64,000 nt of DNA from positions 1 through 64,000 of the forward strand of contig CAYNGJ010000017.1 of assembly GCA_964396895.1 (NCBI GenBank), given 5' to 3'. This DNA is from UBA2334 sp964396895. GTDB lineage: Bacteria > Pseudomonadota > Gammaproteobacteria > Burkholderiales > Burkholderiaceae_C. The notes below the pieces were generated by a model. That model had not been told where the DNA came from, did not search any database, and saw nothing but the letters and a program-made list of their open reading frames with translations. Of this stretch, positions 7,031 to 15,295 are shown piece after piece (the first letter of the stretch is position 1; each line of letters starts with the position of its first letter). A program made the translations under genes and the position numbers.

Positions 7031-8950
7031 ATGTTCGACTACATCCGCAACAACACCCGCCTCATGGGGATTCTGCTCGCGCTGTTCATCATTCCAGCGT
7101 TTGTGCTGGTGGGCGTGGATGGCTACAAGAACATGAATGGCGGTGGTGTCACCGTCGCCACCGTGGCGGGCAAAGCCATCAAGCAGGACGAGTGGGACGC
7201 CGCGCACCGCAACGAGGTGGACCGCATCCGCGCCAGTCAGCCCACCCTGGACCTGAAGGTGTTCGACACCGACGTGGCACGCTACGCCACGCTGGAGCGC
7301 CTGGTTCGTGACCGAGTGCTGAGCGAGGCCGCCCAGAACGCCAGGCTGCTCACCAGCGACAAAAAGCTGGCGCGTGACCTCCAGCGCAATGAAACCATCG
7401 CCAGTCTGCGTCTGCCCGATGGCCGTCTGGACATGGACCGATACCGCCAGTTGCTGGCGGCTCAGGGCATGTCGCCCGAGATGTTCGAAGCCCGCATGCG
7501 CAACGACCTCTCCGTTCAGCAGGTCACGCAGGGCGTCACCAACTCCAGTTTGGTCACACCGGCAGCGGCCAGTGCATCGCTGCAGGCATTTTTTGAACGG
7601 CGCGAGGTTCAACTCCAGCGCTTTGATGCCACCAGTTACAAAGCCAAGGTCCAGGTCAGCGACGCCGACGTGACCACTTTCTACAACGACAATCCTGCGT
7701 TGTTCCAGGCCCAGGAGCAGGTCGATGTGGCCTATGTGGTGCTTGACCTTCCCACGGTCATGCAGGGCATCAACCTGTCCGAGGCCGATGTCAAAGGCTA
7801 CTACGAACAAAACGTCGCGCGCTACAGCAGCACCGAAGAGCGCCGTGCCAGCCACATCCTGATCAATTCCCCGGCCAGCGCACCGGCAGCCGAGCGTGAA
7901 GCTGCCAAATCCAAAGCCACCGCCTTGCTCGCCCAGGCCCGTCAGAACCCCGCAGCCTTTGCCGAACTGGCGAAAAAGAACTCCCAGGACCCAGGTTCTG
8001 CCCCCAATGGCGGCGACCTGTCGTTCTTCCAGCGCGGAGCCATGGTCAAACCGTTTGAAGATGCTGCGTTTTCGCTGACCAAGGGCGGTATTTCCGATGT
8101 GGTTGAGTCTGAATTCGGCTACCACATCATTCAGCTGACGGACCTGCGGCCGTCGGTGCGTCGTCCCTTTGAGGCGGTGAAGGCCGACATCGAGGCCGAA
8201 CTCAAGAAGCAGCAGGCGCAGCGTGCGTTCGCTGAAAAAGCCGAATTGTTTGGCAACCTCGTGTACGAACAGTCGGACTCCTTGAACCCCGTGGTGGACA
8301 AGCTCAAACTCAAAGTGCAAACGGCCACCCAGATCAAGCGCGAACCCGGTCCTGGTACACCACCCGCGTTGGCCAACGCCAAGTTACTGGATGCCCTGTT
8401 CGCGGCGGACGCCATCGAGAAGAAACGCAACACCGAGTCCATCGAGGTGGGGGCTAACCAACTGGTGTCGGCCCGTGTCACCGCGCACCGGGCTGCGCAC
8501 ACGCTGCCCTTGGATGAGGTAAAAGGCCGCGTCCGTGACCTGCTGGTGAGCCAGATGTCCCAGGCCATGGCGCGCGCCGAAGGTGAGAAGAGCCTGACCG
8601 CCTGGAAGGGAGGTGCCGAAGCCAAGTTGTCTCCCGTGGCGGTGGTGTCGCGCGACAAACCACAAGCCCTGTTGCCCAAAGAACTGGCGGCGGCGTTGCG
8701 TGCCGACATGGCTGCGGCGCCCGCCTGGGTGGGCGTGGACCTGGGTGCCCAGGGCTACAGCGTGCTCAAGGTCCGAAAGGTCCTGAACCGTGAGACTCCG
8801 CCGGCCGAGGTGGCTGCGCAGGAGCTCGACCAATACGGACAATGGTGGACGGCCGCCGAGGCTGCCGCGTATCTGGAGTGGCTCAAGAAACAATTGAAGG
8901 CCGAGATCAAGGTGCCAAAACCAGTGCAGCGCACCACCAGCACCGGTTGA
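7031..8950 (+). CDS. ppiD: Membrane-anchored periplasmic peptidyl-prolyl isomerase PpiD
   Basis: PpiD is a periplasmic chaperone anchored in the inner membrane near the Sec translocon that helps newly exported proteins fold. The 639-aa product begins MFDYIRNNTRLMGILLALFIIPAFVLVGVD, one N-terminal anchor helix, followed by a SurA_N-like chaperone region. A parvulin domain lies at about residues 275-375 (RRASHILINSPAS ... GGDLSFFQRGAMVKPFEDAAFSL ... FGYHIIQLTDLRP), and a long C-terminal chaperone part follows. ATG 7031 is taken as start; the preceding TTG at 7028 would add only one residue. The position after hupB and tRNA-Val matches other betaproteobacteria. Confidence 0.94.
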   Translation: MFDYIRNNTRLMGILLALFIIPAFVLVGVDGYKNMNGGGVTVATVAGKAIKQDEWDAAHRNEVDRIRASQPTLDLKVFDTDVARYATLERLVRDRVLSEAAQNARLLTSDKKLARDLQRNETIASLRLPDGRLDMDRYRQLLAAQGMSPEMFEARMRNDLSVQQVTQGVTNSSLVTPAAASASLQAFFERREVQLQRFDATSYKAKVQVSDADVTTFYNDNPALFQAQEQVDVAYVVLDLPTVMQGINLSEADVKGYYEQNVARYSSTEERRASHILINSPASAPAAEREAAKSKATALLAQARQNPAAFAELAKKNSQDPGSAPNGGDLSFFQRGAMVKPFEDAAFSLTKGGISDVVESEFGYHIIQLTDLRPSVRRPFEAVKADIEAELKKQQAQRAFAEKAELFGNLVYEQSDSLNPVVDKLKLKVQTATQIKREPGPGTPPALANAKLLDALFAADAIEKKRNTESIEVGANQLVSARVTAHRAAHTLPLDEVKGRVRDLLVSQMSQAMARAEGEKSLTAWKGGAEAKLSPVAVVSRDKPQALLPKELAAALRADMAAAPAWVGVDLGAQGYSVLKVRKVLNRETPPAEVAAQELDQYGQWWTAAEAAAYLEWLKKQLKAEIKVPKPVQRTTSTG

Positions 8951-9007
8951 TCGTTCAGATACCGCTGCCAGACAGGCAGCGGGTTCCAAAAACCGACTTC
9001 TTCAGGT

Positions 9008-9013
9008 TATAAT
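9008..9013 (+). promoter_or_regulatory. -10 box of the tRNA-His gene
   Basis: A perfect TATAAT lies 11 nt upstream of the tRNA-His 5' end, consistent with a short leader. The -35 region is not recognisable. The preceding gene is ppiD, 57 bp upstream. Confidence 0.75.
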
Positions 9014-9024
9014 TTGAGGCTTGC

Positions 9025-9101
9025 GGTGGCTGTAGCTCAGTTGGTAGAGTCCCAGATTGTGATTCTGGTTGTCGTGGGTTCGAGCCCCATCAGTCACCCC
9101 A
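9025..9101 (+). tRNA. tRNA-His (anticodon GTG)
   Basis: The cloverleaf has acceptor GTGGCTG/CAGTCAC with the extra G at -1 opposite C73, the hallmark of tRNA-His. The D arm is GCTCAGTTGGTAGAGT, the anticodon stem CCAGA/TCTGG holds loop TTGTGAT (anticodon GTG), the T arm is GTGGGTTCGAGCCCCAT, and CCA is encoded. It has its own promoter and terminator. Confidence 0.96.
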
Positions 9102-9109
9102 AAAATTCA

Positions 9110-9146
9110 AAAAGCCGGTTCAGTGCCACACTGAACCGGCTTTTTT
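9110..9146 (+). terminator. Strong terminator between tRNA-His and the convergent oxidoreductase gene
   Basis: A 15-bp perfect stem (9111-9125 with 9129-9143) and a 3-nt loop are flanked by A and T runs on both sides. It can therefore stop transcription from both the tRNA-His side and the minus-strand oxidoreductase gene. Confidence 0.92.
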
Positions 9147-9202
9147 CATGACCGCGGACCACCCGCAGCGCTCCCCTGTCCACTGGTCAGGGGAGGGTGC
9201 TG

Positions 9203-10189
9203 TCAGTTCACCATCACCAGTTTGCCCATCACGCTGCGTGAACTCATCAGGCCGTAAGCTTGCTTCAGTTCCGACATGGGCAGGGTCTGGTTCACCAGCG
9301 GTTTGATGGTCCCCTTGCTGTACCACTGTGCCAATGTTTGCATCATGGCGGCGTTGGCTTTGGGTTCGCGTTTGGCGAAATCTCCCCAGAAAACGCCCAC
9401 CAGCGACGCGCCTTTGAGCAGCGGCAGGTTCATGGGCAGTTGGGGGATGGGACCACCCGCAAAGCCCACCACCAGGTAGCGGCCACGCCATGCGATGCTG
9501 CGAAACACCGGTTCGGCGAAGTCGCTCCCCACCGGGTCATAGACCACGTCGGGGCCTTTGCCATCGGTCAACAGCTTGATTTGCTCCCGCAGACTGCCCT
9601 GTGGCGTGTGTTCGCTGTAGTTGATGGTGGCATCAGCGCCCAGCTGGCGGCACACCGCACATTTTTCGTCGGTGGAGGCGGCGGCAATCACCCTGGCACC
9701 GGCGGCTTTGGCGATCTGGATGGCTGAGGTGCCCACACCGCCTGCGGCGCCGAGGATGAGCACCGTTTCACCGGGCTGCAGGGCCGCACGGTCTACCAGC
9801 GCATGGTAAGAGGTGGCGTAAATCATGATGAAGGCGGCAGCGTCCACCGCCGGAAAGCCAGCAGGCAGTGGCATGCACAGGGCCGCATTCACCAGGGTGT
9901 GCGTGCCAAATCCGCCGGTGCCGCTCAGGGCTGCCACTTTGTCGCCCACGCGCAGGTGGGTTACCCCTTCTCCCACCGCCTGCACGGTGCCTGCGTACTC
10001 CGAGCCGGGCACAAACGGCAGCGGCGGTTTCATTTGGTACTTGTTTTGCACAATCAGCACGTCGGGGAAGTTGAGGCTGGCTGCTTCAATGGCCAGCAAC
10101 ACTTGGCCGGGGCCGGGCACGGGTGTGGGCAGTTCTTGCCAAGTCAAGGCGTCCACGCCAGTGGGGTTTTCGCACAGCCATGCATGCAT
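9203..10189 (-). CDS. NADPH:quinone oxidoreductase family protein (zinc-free MDR)
   Basis: The 328-aa protein is a medium-chain dehydrogenase/reductase of the quinone oxidoreductase branch. It starts MHAWLCENPTGVDALTWQELP and has the GroES-like domain with SLNFPDVLIVQNKYQMKPPLPFVPGSEYAGTV, then the Rossmann fold motif LGAAGGVGTSAIQIAKAAGARVIA (about 145-170). It lacks the cysteine cluster of zinc alcohol dehydrogenases. Such enzymes reduce quinones or enoyl compounds with NADPH; the true substrate is unknown. The start at 10189 is chosen over 10210 because MHAWLCE matches the usual beginning. It converges on tRNA-His. Confidence 0.88.
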   Translation of the reverse strand: MHAWLCENPTGVDALTWQELPTPVPGPGQVLLAIEAASLNFPDVLIVQNKYQMKPPLPFVPGSEYAGTVQAVGEGVTHLRVGDKVAALSGTGGFGTHTLVNAALCMPLPAGFPAVDAAAFIMIYATSYHALVDRAALQPGETVLILGAAGGVGTSAIQIAKAAGARVIAAASTDEKCAVCRQLGADATINYSEHTPQGSLREQIKLLTDGKGPDVVYDPVGSDFAEPVFRSIAWRGRYLVVGFAGGPIPQLPMNLPLLKGASLVGVFWGDFAKREPKANAAMMQTLAQWYSKGTIKPLVNQTLPMSELKQAYGLMSSRSVMGKLVMVN

Positions 10190-10346
10190 GTAGGGTCTCC
10201 AGTCGGTCAATTGGGTTGGGTTGTGTTGGGCTGGGGGTGACCCCAGAAACGAGGTGCATGATAGGCACGGACCCCGTAAAACCGTGCCGCCGTCTTGTCG
10301 CCCTTGGGACGGGGTGGGGCACCAACCGACTGTCAGCGGCGGTCTC

Positions 10347-10352
10347 TAGAAT
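10347..10352 (+). promoter_or_regulatory. -10-like element 7 nt before the surE start
   Basis: TAGAAT is followed by 7 nt and the surE ATG at 10360, with no Shine-Dalgarno sequence. This is the best -10 match of the leaderless-type starts in the window. Confidence 0.5.
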
Positions 10353-10359
10353 CGGTGCC

Positions 10360-11208
10360 ATGAAAATTCTGATTTGCAATGACGACGGCTACCAGGCGCC
10401 TGGCATCGTGGCCTTGTACGAGGCACTTCAGGGCCTGGCCGAGGTGGAAGTGGTGGCCCCCGAGCACAACAACAGCGCCAAATCCAATGCGTTGACACTG
10501 CATTCCCCCCTGTACGTGCACAGGGCCGCCAATGGTTTTCGGTACGTGAACGGCACGCCCGCCGACTGCGTGCACATTGCCCTCACCGGCTTGCTGGGGT
10601 ACCGGCCAGACCTCGTGGTCTCGGGCATCAACAACGGCGCCAACATGGGCGATGACACCATCTACTCCGGCACCGTCGGGGCCGCCATGGAGGGCTACCT
10701 GTTTGGCATACCCGCCGTGGCCTTCTCACAGACCGAAAAAGGCTGGGGCCACCTGGACACCGCTGCCTCAGCGGCCCGAGAGCTGGTGCAACAGCTGTTG
10801 CCCAGTCTGGCCACGGCGGAGGTGGCTGTGCCCGCCTCCGCCGTGGCACGGGATGTATCGGGCGCACCTGCCGTCGGTACACACCATGCCGCCGCGCCCT
10901 GGTTGCTGAATGTGAACGTGCCCAACGTGCCGCTGCGCGAGCTCAAGGGTTTCAAAGTGGCGCGGTTGGGTCGGCGGCATGCAGCCGAAGCCGTCATCAC
11001 CCAGGTCAGCCCCAGGGGGGAAACCATGTACTGGATCGGTGGTGCCGGGCCCGCCCGGGAGGATGGTGAGGGGACCGACTTCCACGCCACCGCCCAGGGC
11101 TACGCCACCATCACGCCGCTGCAGGTGGACCTCACACACCACGCGCTGCTGCCCTACTGGGCGCCAGCAGCCAGTCAATTGTCCAAAACCCTGCGGGCAT
11201 TGGCATGA
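10360..11208 (+). CDS. surE: 5'/3'-nucleotidase SurE
   Basis: SurE is a metal-dependent nucleoside monophosphate phosphatase and exopolyphosphatase involved in stress survival. The 282-aa protein begins MKILICNDDGYQAPGI, with the metal-binding Asp pair D8/D9, followed by VAPEHNNSAKSNALT and VVSGINNGANMGDDTIYSGTVGAAMEG, all diagnostic of the family. The long upstream in-frame extension is discarded because the SurE fold begins at MKI. Its stop codon overlaps the pcm start by 4 nt (ATGA), so the two are translationally coupled. A region around residues 150-180 is longer than in short SurE proteins and of low complexity. Confidence 0.95.
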   Translation: MKILICNDDGYQAPGIVALYEALQGLAEVEVVAPEHNNSAKSNALTLHSPLYVHRAANGFRYVNGTPADCVHIALTGLLGYRPDLVVSGINNGANMGDDTIYSGTVGAAMEGYLFGIPAVAFSQTEKGWGHLDTAASAARELVQQLLPSLATAEVAVPASAVARDVSGAPAVGTHHAAAPWLLNVNVPNVPLRELKGFKVARLGRRHAAEAVITQVSPRGETMYWIGGAGPAREDGEGTDFHATAQGYATITPLQVDLTHHALLPYWAPAASQLSKTLRALA

Positions 11209-11984
11209 GCGCGGCCAGGCCACGCCCGGCATTCCCCGCGCGGTTGGATTCTCAGCCCACAGCGGTGGTCAAAAAAGTAGTAGCTAACAATTCAATGAAT
11301 AAAAGCGCTGGAGGCGGTTTTTATTCTGTTTCTGGTGTGGGCCTGGATTCGTCGGCGGTGCGCGCGGCCATGGTGCGCAAGCTGGCTGCCCAGGGTGTCA
11401 GCCACCCCGAGGTGCTGCGGGCCATGGGTGAGATCGAGCGCCACCGCTTTGTGGACACCGCCTTGGTCAACCAGGCCTACGAAGACACCAGCCTGCCCAT
11501 TGGCCTGGGGCAAACCATCTCCAAGCCCAATGTGGTGGCGCGCATGTTGGAGCTGCTGCTGCATGGCCGCACGGTGCCTTTGGGCCGCGTGCTCGAAATC
11601 GGCACGGGGTGCGGCTACCAGGCGGCGGTGCTCAGCCGCCTGTGCACCGAGGTGTACAGCATCGAGCGCCTGCGTGGCCTGCATGACAAGGCCCGGCTGC
11701 TGCTCAGTCCGTTGCGCGTGCCCAACCTGCACCTGTTGTTTGGTGACGGAATGCAGGGATTCGTGCCGGGCGCGCCCTACGCGGGCATCATCGCAGCCGC
11801 GGGCGGGGATGATGTGCCCGTGGCTTGGACGGAGCAACTGGCGGTCGGCGGACGTCTGGTGGCGCCCGCACACCTGGGGCAGGGCATGCAAAGCCTGGTG
11901 GTCATCGACCGCACGGCCACAGGGTTGCATCGGACGGTGTTGGAGCCCGTGCAATTCGTCCCCCTAAAATCGGGCATTGGATGA
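11205..11984 (+). CDS. pcm: Protein-L-isoaspartate O-methyltransferase
   Basis: This enzyme methylates L-isoaspartyl residues so that damaged proteins can be repaired. The 259-aa product has the SAM-binding core RVLEIGTGCGYQAAVLSRL and upstream VDTALVNQAYEDTSLPIGLGQTISKPNVVARML, typical of Pcm. The first 40 residues are an unconserved extension partly encoded by a dispersed repeat (11278-11322, giving ANNSMNKSAGGGF). Translation could instead begin at the internal Met encoded within the repeat; I keep 11205 because it overlaps the surE stop (ATGA). Confidence 0.93.
   Translation: MSAARPRPAFPARLDSQPTAVVKKVVANNSMNKSAGGGFYSVSGVGLDSSAVRAAMVRKLAAQGVSHPEVLRAMGEIERHRFVDTALVNQAYEDTSLPIGLGQTISKPNVVARMLELLLHGRTVPLGRVLEIGTGCGYQAAVLSRLCTEVYSIERLRGLHDKARLLLSPLRVPNLHLLFGDGMQGFVPGAPYAGIIAAAGGDDVPVAWTEQLAVGGRLVAPAHLGQGMQSLVVIDRTATGLHRTVLEPVQFVPLKSGIG
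11278..11322 (+). repeat. Dispersed A+T-rich repeat, copy 2 (5' part of pcm)
   Basis: The pattern is TAGCTAACAATTCAATGAAT followed by AAAAGCGCTGGAGGC and a T-rich tail. It closely matches copy 4 at 18407. It is translated in frame as part of the Pcm N-terminal extension. Confidence 0.7.
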
Positions 11985-12089
11985 CTGCGTCTCTCCACCA
12001 CCACTTCCCTGTCACGTTGTGCTGACCCAGCGCAGGCTGTGCCGCCCCTGTTGCCTTGGCTGCAAGCATCACCCCGGATACCCAAGCAC

Positions 12090-13046
12090 ATGAATTTCGC
12101 TACTCCTCGCTCCTTTGTTTCACGCCCCGTTGTCTTGGGGCAGCCCGCGCTGCGCCCCCGTTCGGTGGCCTTGCTGTTGGCTTCTGCCCTGGTATTGGGC
12201 GGTTGCGCCTTCAAGCGCGTGGCCCCACCCGCACCGGTGGAAGACCGCAGTGTGACCACCGCACCCAGCACGCGTCCCATTCAGGCCGCCGATGTCGCGG
12301 TGGAGCCCCAAAAAATCTTGCCACCCGGTGCCGAGAACGCGGGCAAGCCAGGCTTCTTCACCGTTCGCCCCGGTGACACCCTGATTCGCATTGCGCTGGA
12401 GGTGGGGCAGAACTGGCGCGATCTGGTGCGCTGGAACAGCTTGGAAAACCCCAACCGCATCGAGGTGGGTCAGGTGCTGCGCATCGTGCCACCGGTGGCG
12501 GGCAGCGCCCCTGTGGCACCCACCACCGCCACCGTGGCCCCAGGTGCGGTGGTCACACCCGGCGTCACCACCGCCGCCGTGAACGAGCCAGCCGTCACTG
12601 CCAAACCCCTGCCATCGTCCACGCCCCTGGCGCCGGCCTCAACGCCCGCCAAGCCGATGCCCGCGCCTGCAGGCGAGGACGAGGTGGCCTTCATCTGGCC
12701 GGCCGCGGGCACGGTGGTGGCCTCGTTCGACGAGCAGAAGAACAAGGGCGTGGGCATTGGCGGCAAAGTGGGCGACCCGGTGGTGGCCGCGGCCGATGGC
12801 CGCGTGGTCTACGCGGGCTCCGGTTTGCGGGGCTATGGCAACCTCATCATCCTGAAACACAACAACACCTACCTCACGGCCTATGCACACAACCAGTCGC
12901 TGCTGGTCAAGGAAGACCAAGATGTGAAGCAGGGCCAGAGAATCGCCGAAATGGGCAGCAGCGATGCTGACCGTGTCAAACTGCACTTTGAGGTGCGTCG
13001 CCAGGGCAAACCCGTGGACCCAGCCCGTTTCTTGCCCACGCGCTGA
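12090..13046 (+). CDS. nlpD: NlpD-like lipoprotein with LysM and degenerate LytM domain
   Basis: The 318-aa protein is an envelope lipoprotein that likely activates an amidase for septal peptidoglycan splitting. The signal peptide ends in the lipobox LGGC (Cys about 34). A LysM peptidoglycan-binding domain follows (FFTVRPGDTLIRIALEVGQNW ... IEVGQVLRIVPP), then a Pro/Ala/Thr-rich linker and a C-terminal M23/LytM domain. The metal ligands are missing: the first motif reads GVGIGGKVGD with no His, and the last HxH motif is KLH. Together these indicate a non-catalytic activator. I chose ATG 12090 because it puts the lipobox at a normal distance. It follows surE-pcm, the classical neighbourhood, but rpoS does not follow. 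Confidence 0.9.
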   Translation: MNFATPRSFVSRPVVLGQPALRPRSVALLLASALVLGGCAFKRVAPPAPVEDRSVTTAPSTRPIQAADVAVEPQKILPPGAENAGKPGFFTVRPGDTLIRIALEVGQNWRDLVRWNSLENPNRIEVGQVLRIVPPVAGSAPVAPTTATVAPGAVVTPGVTTAAVNEPAVTAKPLPSSTPLAPASTPAKPMPAPAGEDEVAFIWPAAGTVVASFDEQKNKGVGIGGKVGDPVVAAADGRVVYAGSGLRGYGNLIILKHNNTYLTAYAHNQSLLVKEDQDVKQGQRIAEMGSSDADRVKLHFEVRRQGKPVDPARFLPTR

Positions 13047-13072
13047 CCGGGGAAGTGGGGGTGCGGTCCTGA

Positions 13073-13078
13073 GACAAT
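13073..13078 (+). promoter_or_regulatory. -10-like element 6 nt before the rlmD start
   Basis: GACAAT lies 6 nt upstream of the rlmD ATG at 13085, in the 38-bp gap after nlpD. No Shine-Dalgarno sequence is present. Spacing matches the other putative leaderless starts. Confidence 0.4.
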
Positions 13079-13084
13079 CGGGGC

Positions 13085-14743
13085 ATGTCTGACGATTCCA
13101 CGCCACTCCCCTCCCTGTCGGCCGCCCTCGCGGCCACCCGCGCCGCTTCGACCCAAAACGGCACTTCTGCCGCACCCGGCACCGCCGCTCCCACCGACGT
13201 CCCCGCCGAATCCGCCAACGACGGGCCGCGGGGCAACGCGCCACTGGCCCGAGACCATGGCCACCCCGACGACTGGCTGCACATCAACTCGCTGGACCTG
13301 GAAGCCCAGGGCGTGGCCCGCAAGGCCGACGGCAAGGTGGTGTTCATCGACGGCGCGTTGCCGTTTGAATGGGTCAGTGCACAGGTCAACCGCAAGAAAA
13401 ACAACTGGGAGGCCGCCACCCTCACCACCGTTCACCGCGAGTCGTCCCAGCGGGTCCAGCCGGGTTGCCCACACTTTGGCTTGCACGCTGGGGCCTGCGG
13501 CGGCTGCAAGATGCAGCACCTCGATGCCACCGCCCAGGTGGCCATGAAGCAACGGGTGCTGGAGGACAACCTCTGGCACCTGGGCAAGGTCAGGCCGGAC
13601 ACCGTCTGGCGCCCCATACAAGGGCCCACTTGGGGCTACCGTTACCGAGCCCGCCTGTCGGTGCGGCACGTGGTGAAAAAGGGTGCGGTGCTGATCGGTT
13701 TTCACGAGCGAAAAAGCCGTTACGTGGCCGACATGTCGGTCTGCCCGGTGCTGCCCCCCCACGTCAGCGACATGCTGGTGCCCTTGCGTGCGCTGGTGGC
13801 CAGCCTGGACGCCCGCGACCTGTGTCCCCAGATCGAGTTGGCCTGCGGCGACGATGTGACTGCCCTGGTGCTGCGTCACCTGGCCCCCCTGGGGGCGGCA
13901 GACCAGGACCGCTTGCGCCAGTTCGCCCGCGCCCACCCCAGCGTGCAATGGTGGCTGCAGCCCAAGGGGCCAGACACGGTCCACCTGCTGGATGCCCCAG
14001 GCCAAGGGACAGAGCCCGCGCTGGAACTGGCGTATGCCTTGCCCGACTTCGGCATCCGCATGCCGTTCAAGCCCACCGACTTCACGCAGGTCAACCCCCA
14101 CATCAACCGCGTGCTGGTGAGCCGTGCCCTGCGCCTGCTCGATGCCCAGCCCCACGAGCGCGTGATTGACTGGTTCTGTGGCCTGGGCAACTTCACCCTG
14201 CCCATCGCCACACAGGCCGGTGAGGTGTTGGGCGTGGAAGGCAGCGAGGCCCTGGTGGCCCGGTCCCGTGAAAATTATGAGAAAAATAAGGCTTCAGCGC
14301 AATCTGGTAAAGCGTTGGCAGCTACACAATTTGTGGCCAGAAACCTGTTTGACATGACCCCAGCGATGTTGGTGGCCGATGGCCGTGCCGACAAGTGGTT
14401 GGTGGACCCGCCGCGTGAAGGGGCATTTGCCCTGAGCAAAGCCTTGGCCGACGTGCACCAGCAGCGCCGCCGCCAGGCAGGGCTGGTCAACGTGGACCCC
14501 GCCCCGGCGGCAGATGGCACGCCGAGCACACCGGTGGCGGACGTGACCATCCCCGTCGACTGGCTGCCACCCCGGCGCATCGTGTACGTGAGCTGCAACC
14601 CGGCCACCCTGGCGCGCGATGCGGGCTTGCTGGTGCACCGGGCGGGCTACCGGTGTGTGGGGGCAGGGGTGGTCAACATGTTCCCGCACACGGCCCATGT
14701 GGAGAGCATGGCCCTGTTCGAGTGGGCGGGTCTGGGCGACTGA
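13085..14743 (+). CDS. rlmD: 23S rRNA (uracil-1939-C5)-methyltransferase
   Basis: RlmD uses SAM to make m5U1939 in 23S rRNA and carries a 4Fe-4S cluster. The 552-aa protein has a TRAM-like N-terminal domain, cysteines for the cluster (GCPHFGLHAGACGGCKMQHL, later SVCPVL), the SAM motif VIDWFCGLGNFTLPIA, and the catalytic segment IVYVSCNPATLARDAG near the C-terminus. It is longer than the E. coli enzyme (433 aa). The extra length is an unconserved N-terminus of about 50 residues, a few residues added between the cluster cysteines, an insertion from a dispersed repeat (14281-14328), and a Pro/Ala-rich insert around residue 470. It occupies the position directly after nlpD where rpoS often lies. 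Confidence 0.93.
   Translation: MSDDSTPLPSLSAALAATRAASTQNGTSAAPGTAAPTDVPAESANDGPRGNAPLARDHGHPDDWLHINSLDLEAQGVARKADGKVVFIDGALPFEWVSAQVNRKKNNWEAATLTTVHRESSQRVQPGCPHFGLHAGACGGCKMQHLDATAQVAMKQRVLEDNLWHLGKVRPDTVWRPIQGPTWGYRYRARLSVRHVVKKGAVLIGFHERKSRYVADMSVCPVLPPHVSDMLVPLRALVASLDARDLCPQIELACGDDVTALVLRHLAPLGAADQDRLRQFARAHPSVQWWLQPKGPDTVHLLDAPGQGTEPALELAYALPDFGIRMPFKPTDFTQVNPHINRVLVSRALRLLDAQPHERVIDWFCGLGNFTLPIATQAGEVLGVEGSEALVARSRENYEKNKASAQSGKALAATQFVARNLFDMTPAMLVADGRADKWLVDPPREGAFALSKALADVHQQRRRQAGLVNVDPAPAADGTPSTPVADVTIPVDWLPPRRIVYVSCNPATLARDAGLLVHRAGYRCVGAGVVNMFPHTAHVESMALFEWAGLGD
14281..14328 (-). repeat. Dispersed A+T-rich repeat, copy 3 (inside rlmD)
   Basis: On the minus strand it reads TAGCTGCCAACGCTTTACC, a short spacer, TTGCGCTGAAGCC and a T-rich tail. 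This is a more diverged member of the family. In rlmD it encodes the segment EKNKASAQSGKALAATQF. Confidence 0.5.
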
Positions 14744-14753
14744 GCGCCTGTCC

Positions 14754-15125
14754 TCAGTGCTTGTCGGCGGCTTTCTCTTTGGCTGCAGATTCGCCGTCCC
14801 CATCGGCCTTGTTGGGGTCGGCCTTGGGGGGCTCGGGTGTGGGAGCCACGGGCGCGATGTTGTTCTCGCGCATGTAGGCATCCATGTCTTTCCATCCGTC
14901 GAACACCGCGGCCTTCATGGCCCTGGGGTTGAGCTTGTAGCAGTCTTCCAGCGCCCGGCTGGAGTAGCGGCAGGCTCCCCCGATGGCTTTGCCCTCGGCC
15001 ATTTTCTTGTCGTTGATCTGGGTGGTCGACTCCACCCCCAGGTAGTCACACGCCGTCAGGGCCAGGGCGGATGCCAGGGCCAGCGTGGTCAAAGCCCCGC
15101 GAGGCAGGTGTGGTGTGGTCTGCAT
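14754..15125 (-). CDS. Small lipoprotein of unknown function
   Basis: I do not recognise a characterised family. The 123-aa product begins MQTTPHLPRGALTTLALASA and has a lipobox LTAC, so it is probably an envelope lipoprotein. The mature part has one conserved-looking region (GGACRYSSRALEDCYKLNPRAMKAAVFDGWKDMDAYM) with two cysteines that could form a disulfide, and a charged, Pro/Lys-rich tail. The start at 15125 is preferred over 15158 because it gives a normal signal-peptide length. It ends 10 bp from the convergent rlmD and has no obvious operon partner. Confidence 0.75.
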   Translation of the reverse strand: MQTTPHLPRGALTTLALASALALTACDYLGVESTTQINDKKMAEGKAIGGACRYSSRALEDCYKLNPRAMKAAVFDGWKDMDAYMRENNIAPVAPTPEPPKADPNKADGDGESAAKEKAADKH

Positions 15126-15208
15126 GGTATGGGTATTTTCGGCAGGATGGACCTGCACTTGAATGGTGGGTGACCCGGCACAGGCGCAAGAACGCCCGGC
15201 GTCACCCG

Positions 15209-15240
15209 AAAAAAAGCCCCGGCCAACGGGCAGGGGCTTG
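15209..15240 (-). terminator. Terminator downstream of the BAX-inhibitor-like gene
   Basis: Read on the minus strand, AAGCCCC (15239-15233) pairs with GGGGCTT (15220-15214) with partly paired inner bases, followed by seven T. It lies 56 bp after the stop of the membrane-protein gene. Confidence 0.8.
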
Positions 15241-15295
15241 ACGGACAGAGGGCCAAAACGCTGGCAAGGGCTCAGGCGTCTGAGCAGACCAGGGC

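Noticed and set aside
11981..12025. 14-codon open frame with TAAAAT box upstream, between pcm and nlpD
   Set aside because: Peptide MTASLHHHFPVTLC has no ribosome binding site or known counterpart. The box may serve the nlpD leader instead. Evidence is too thin for a gene.
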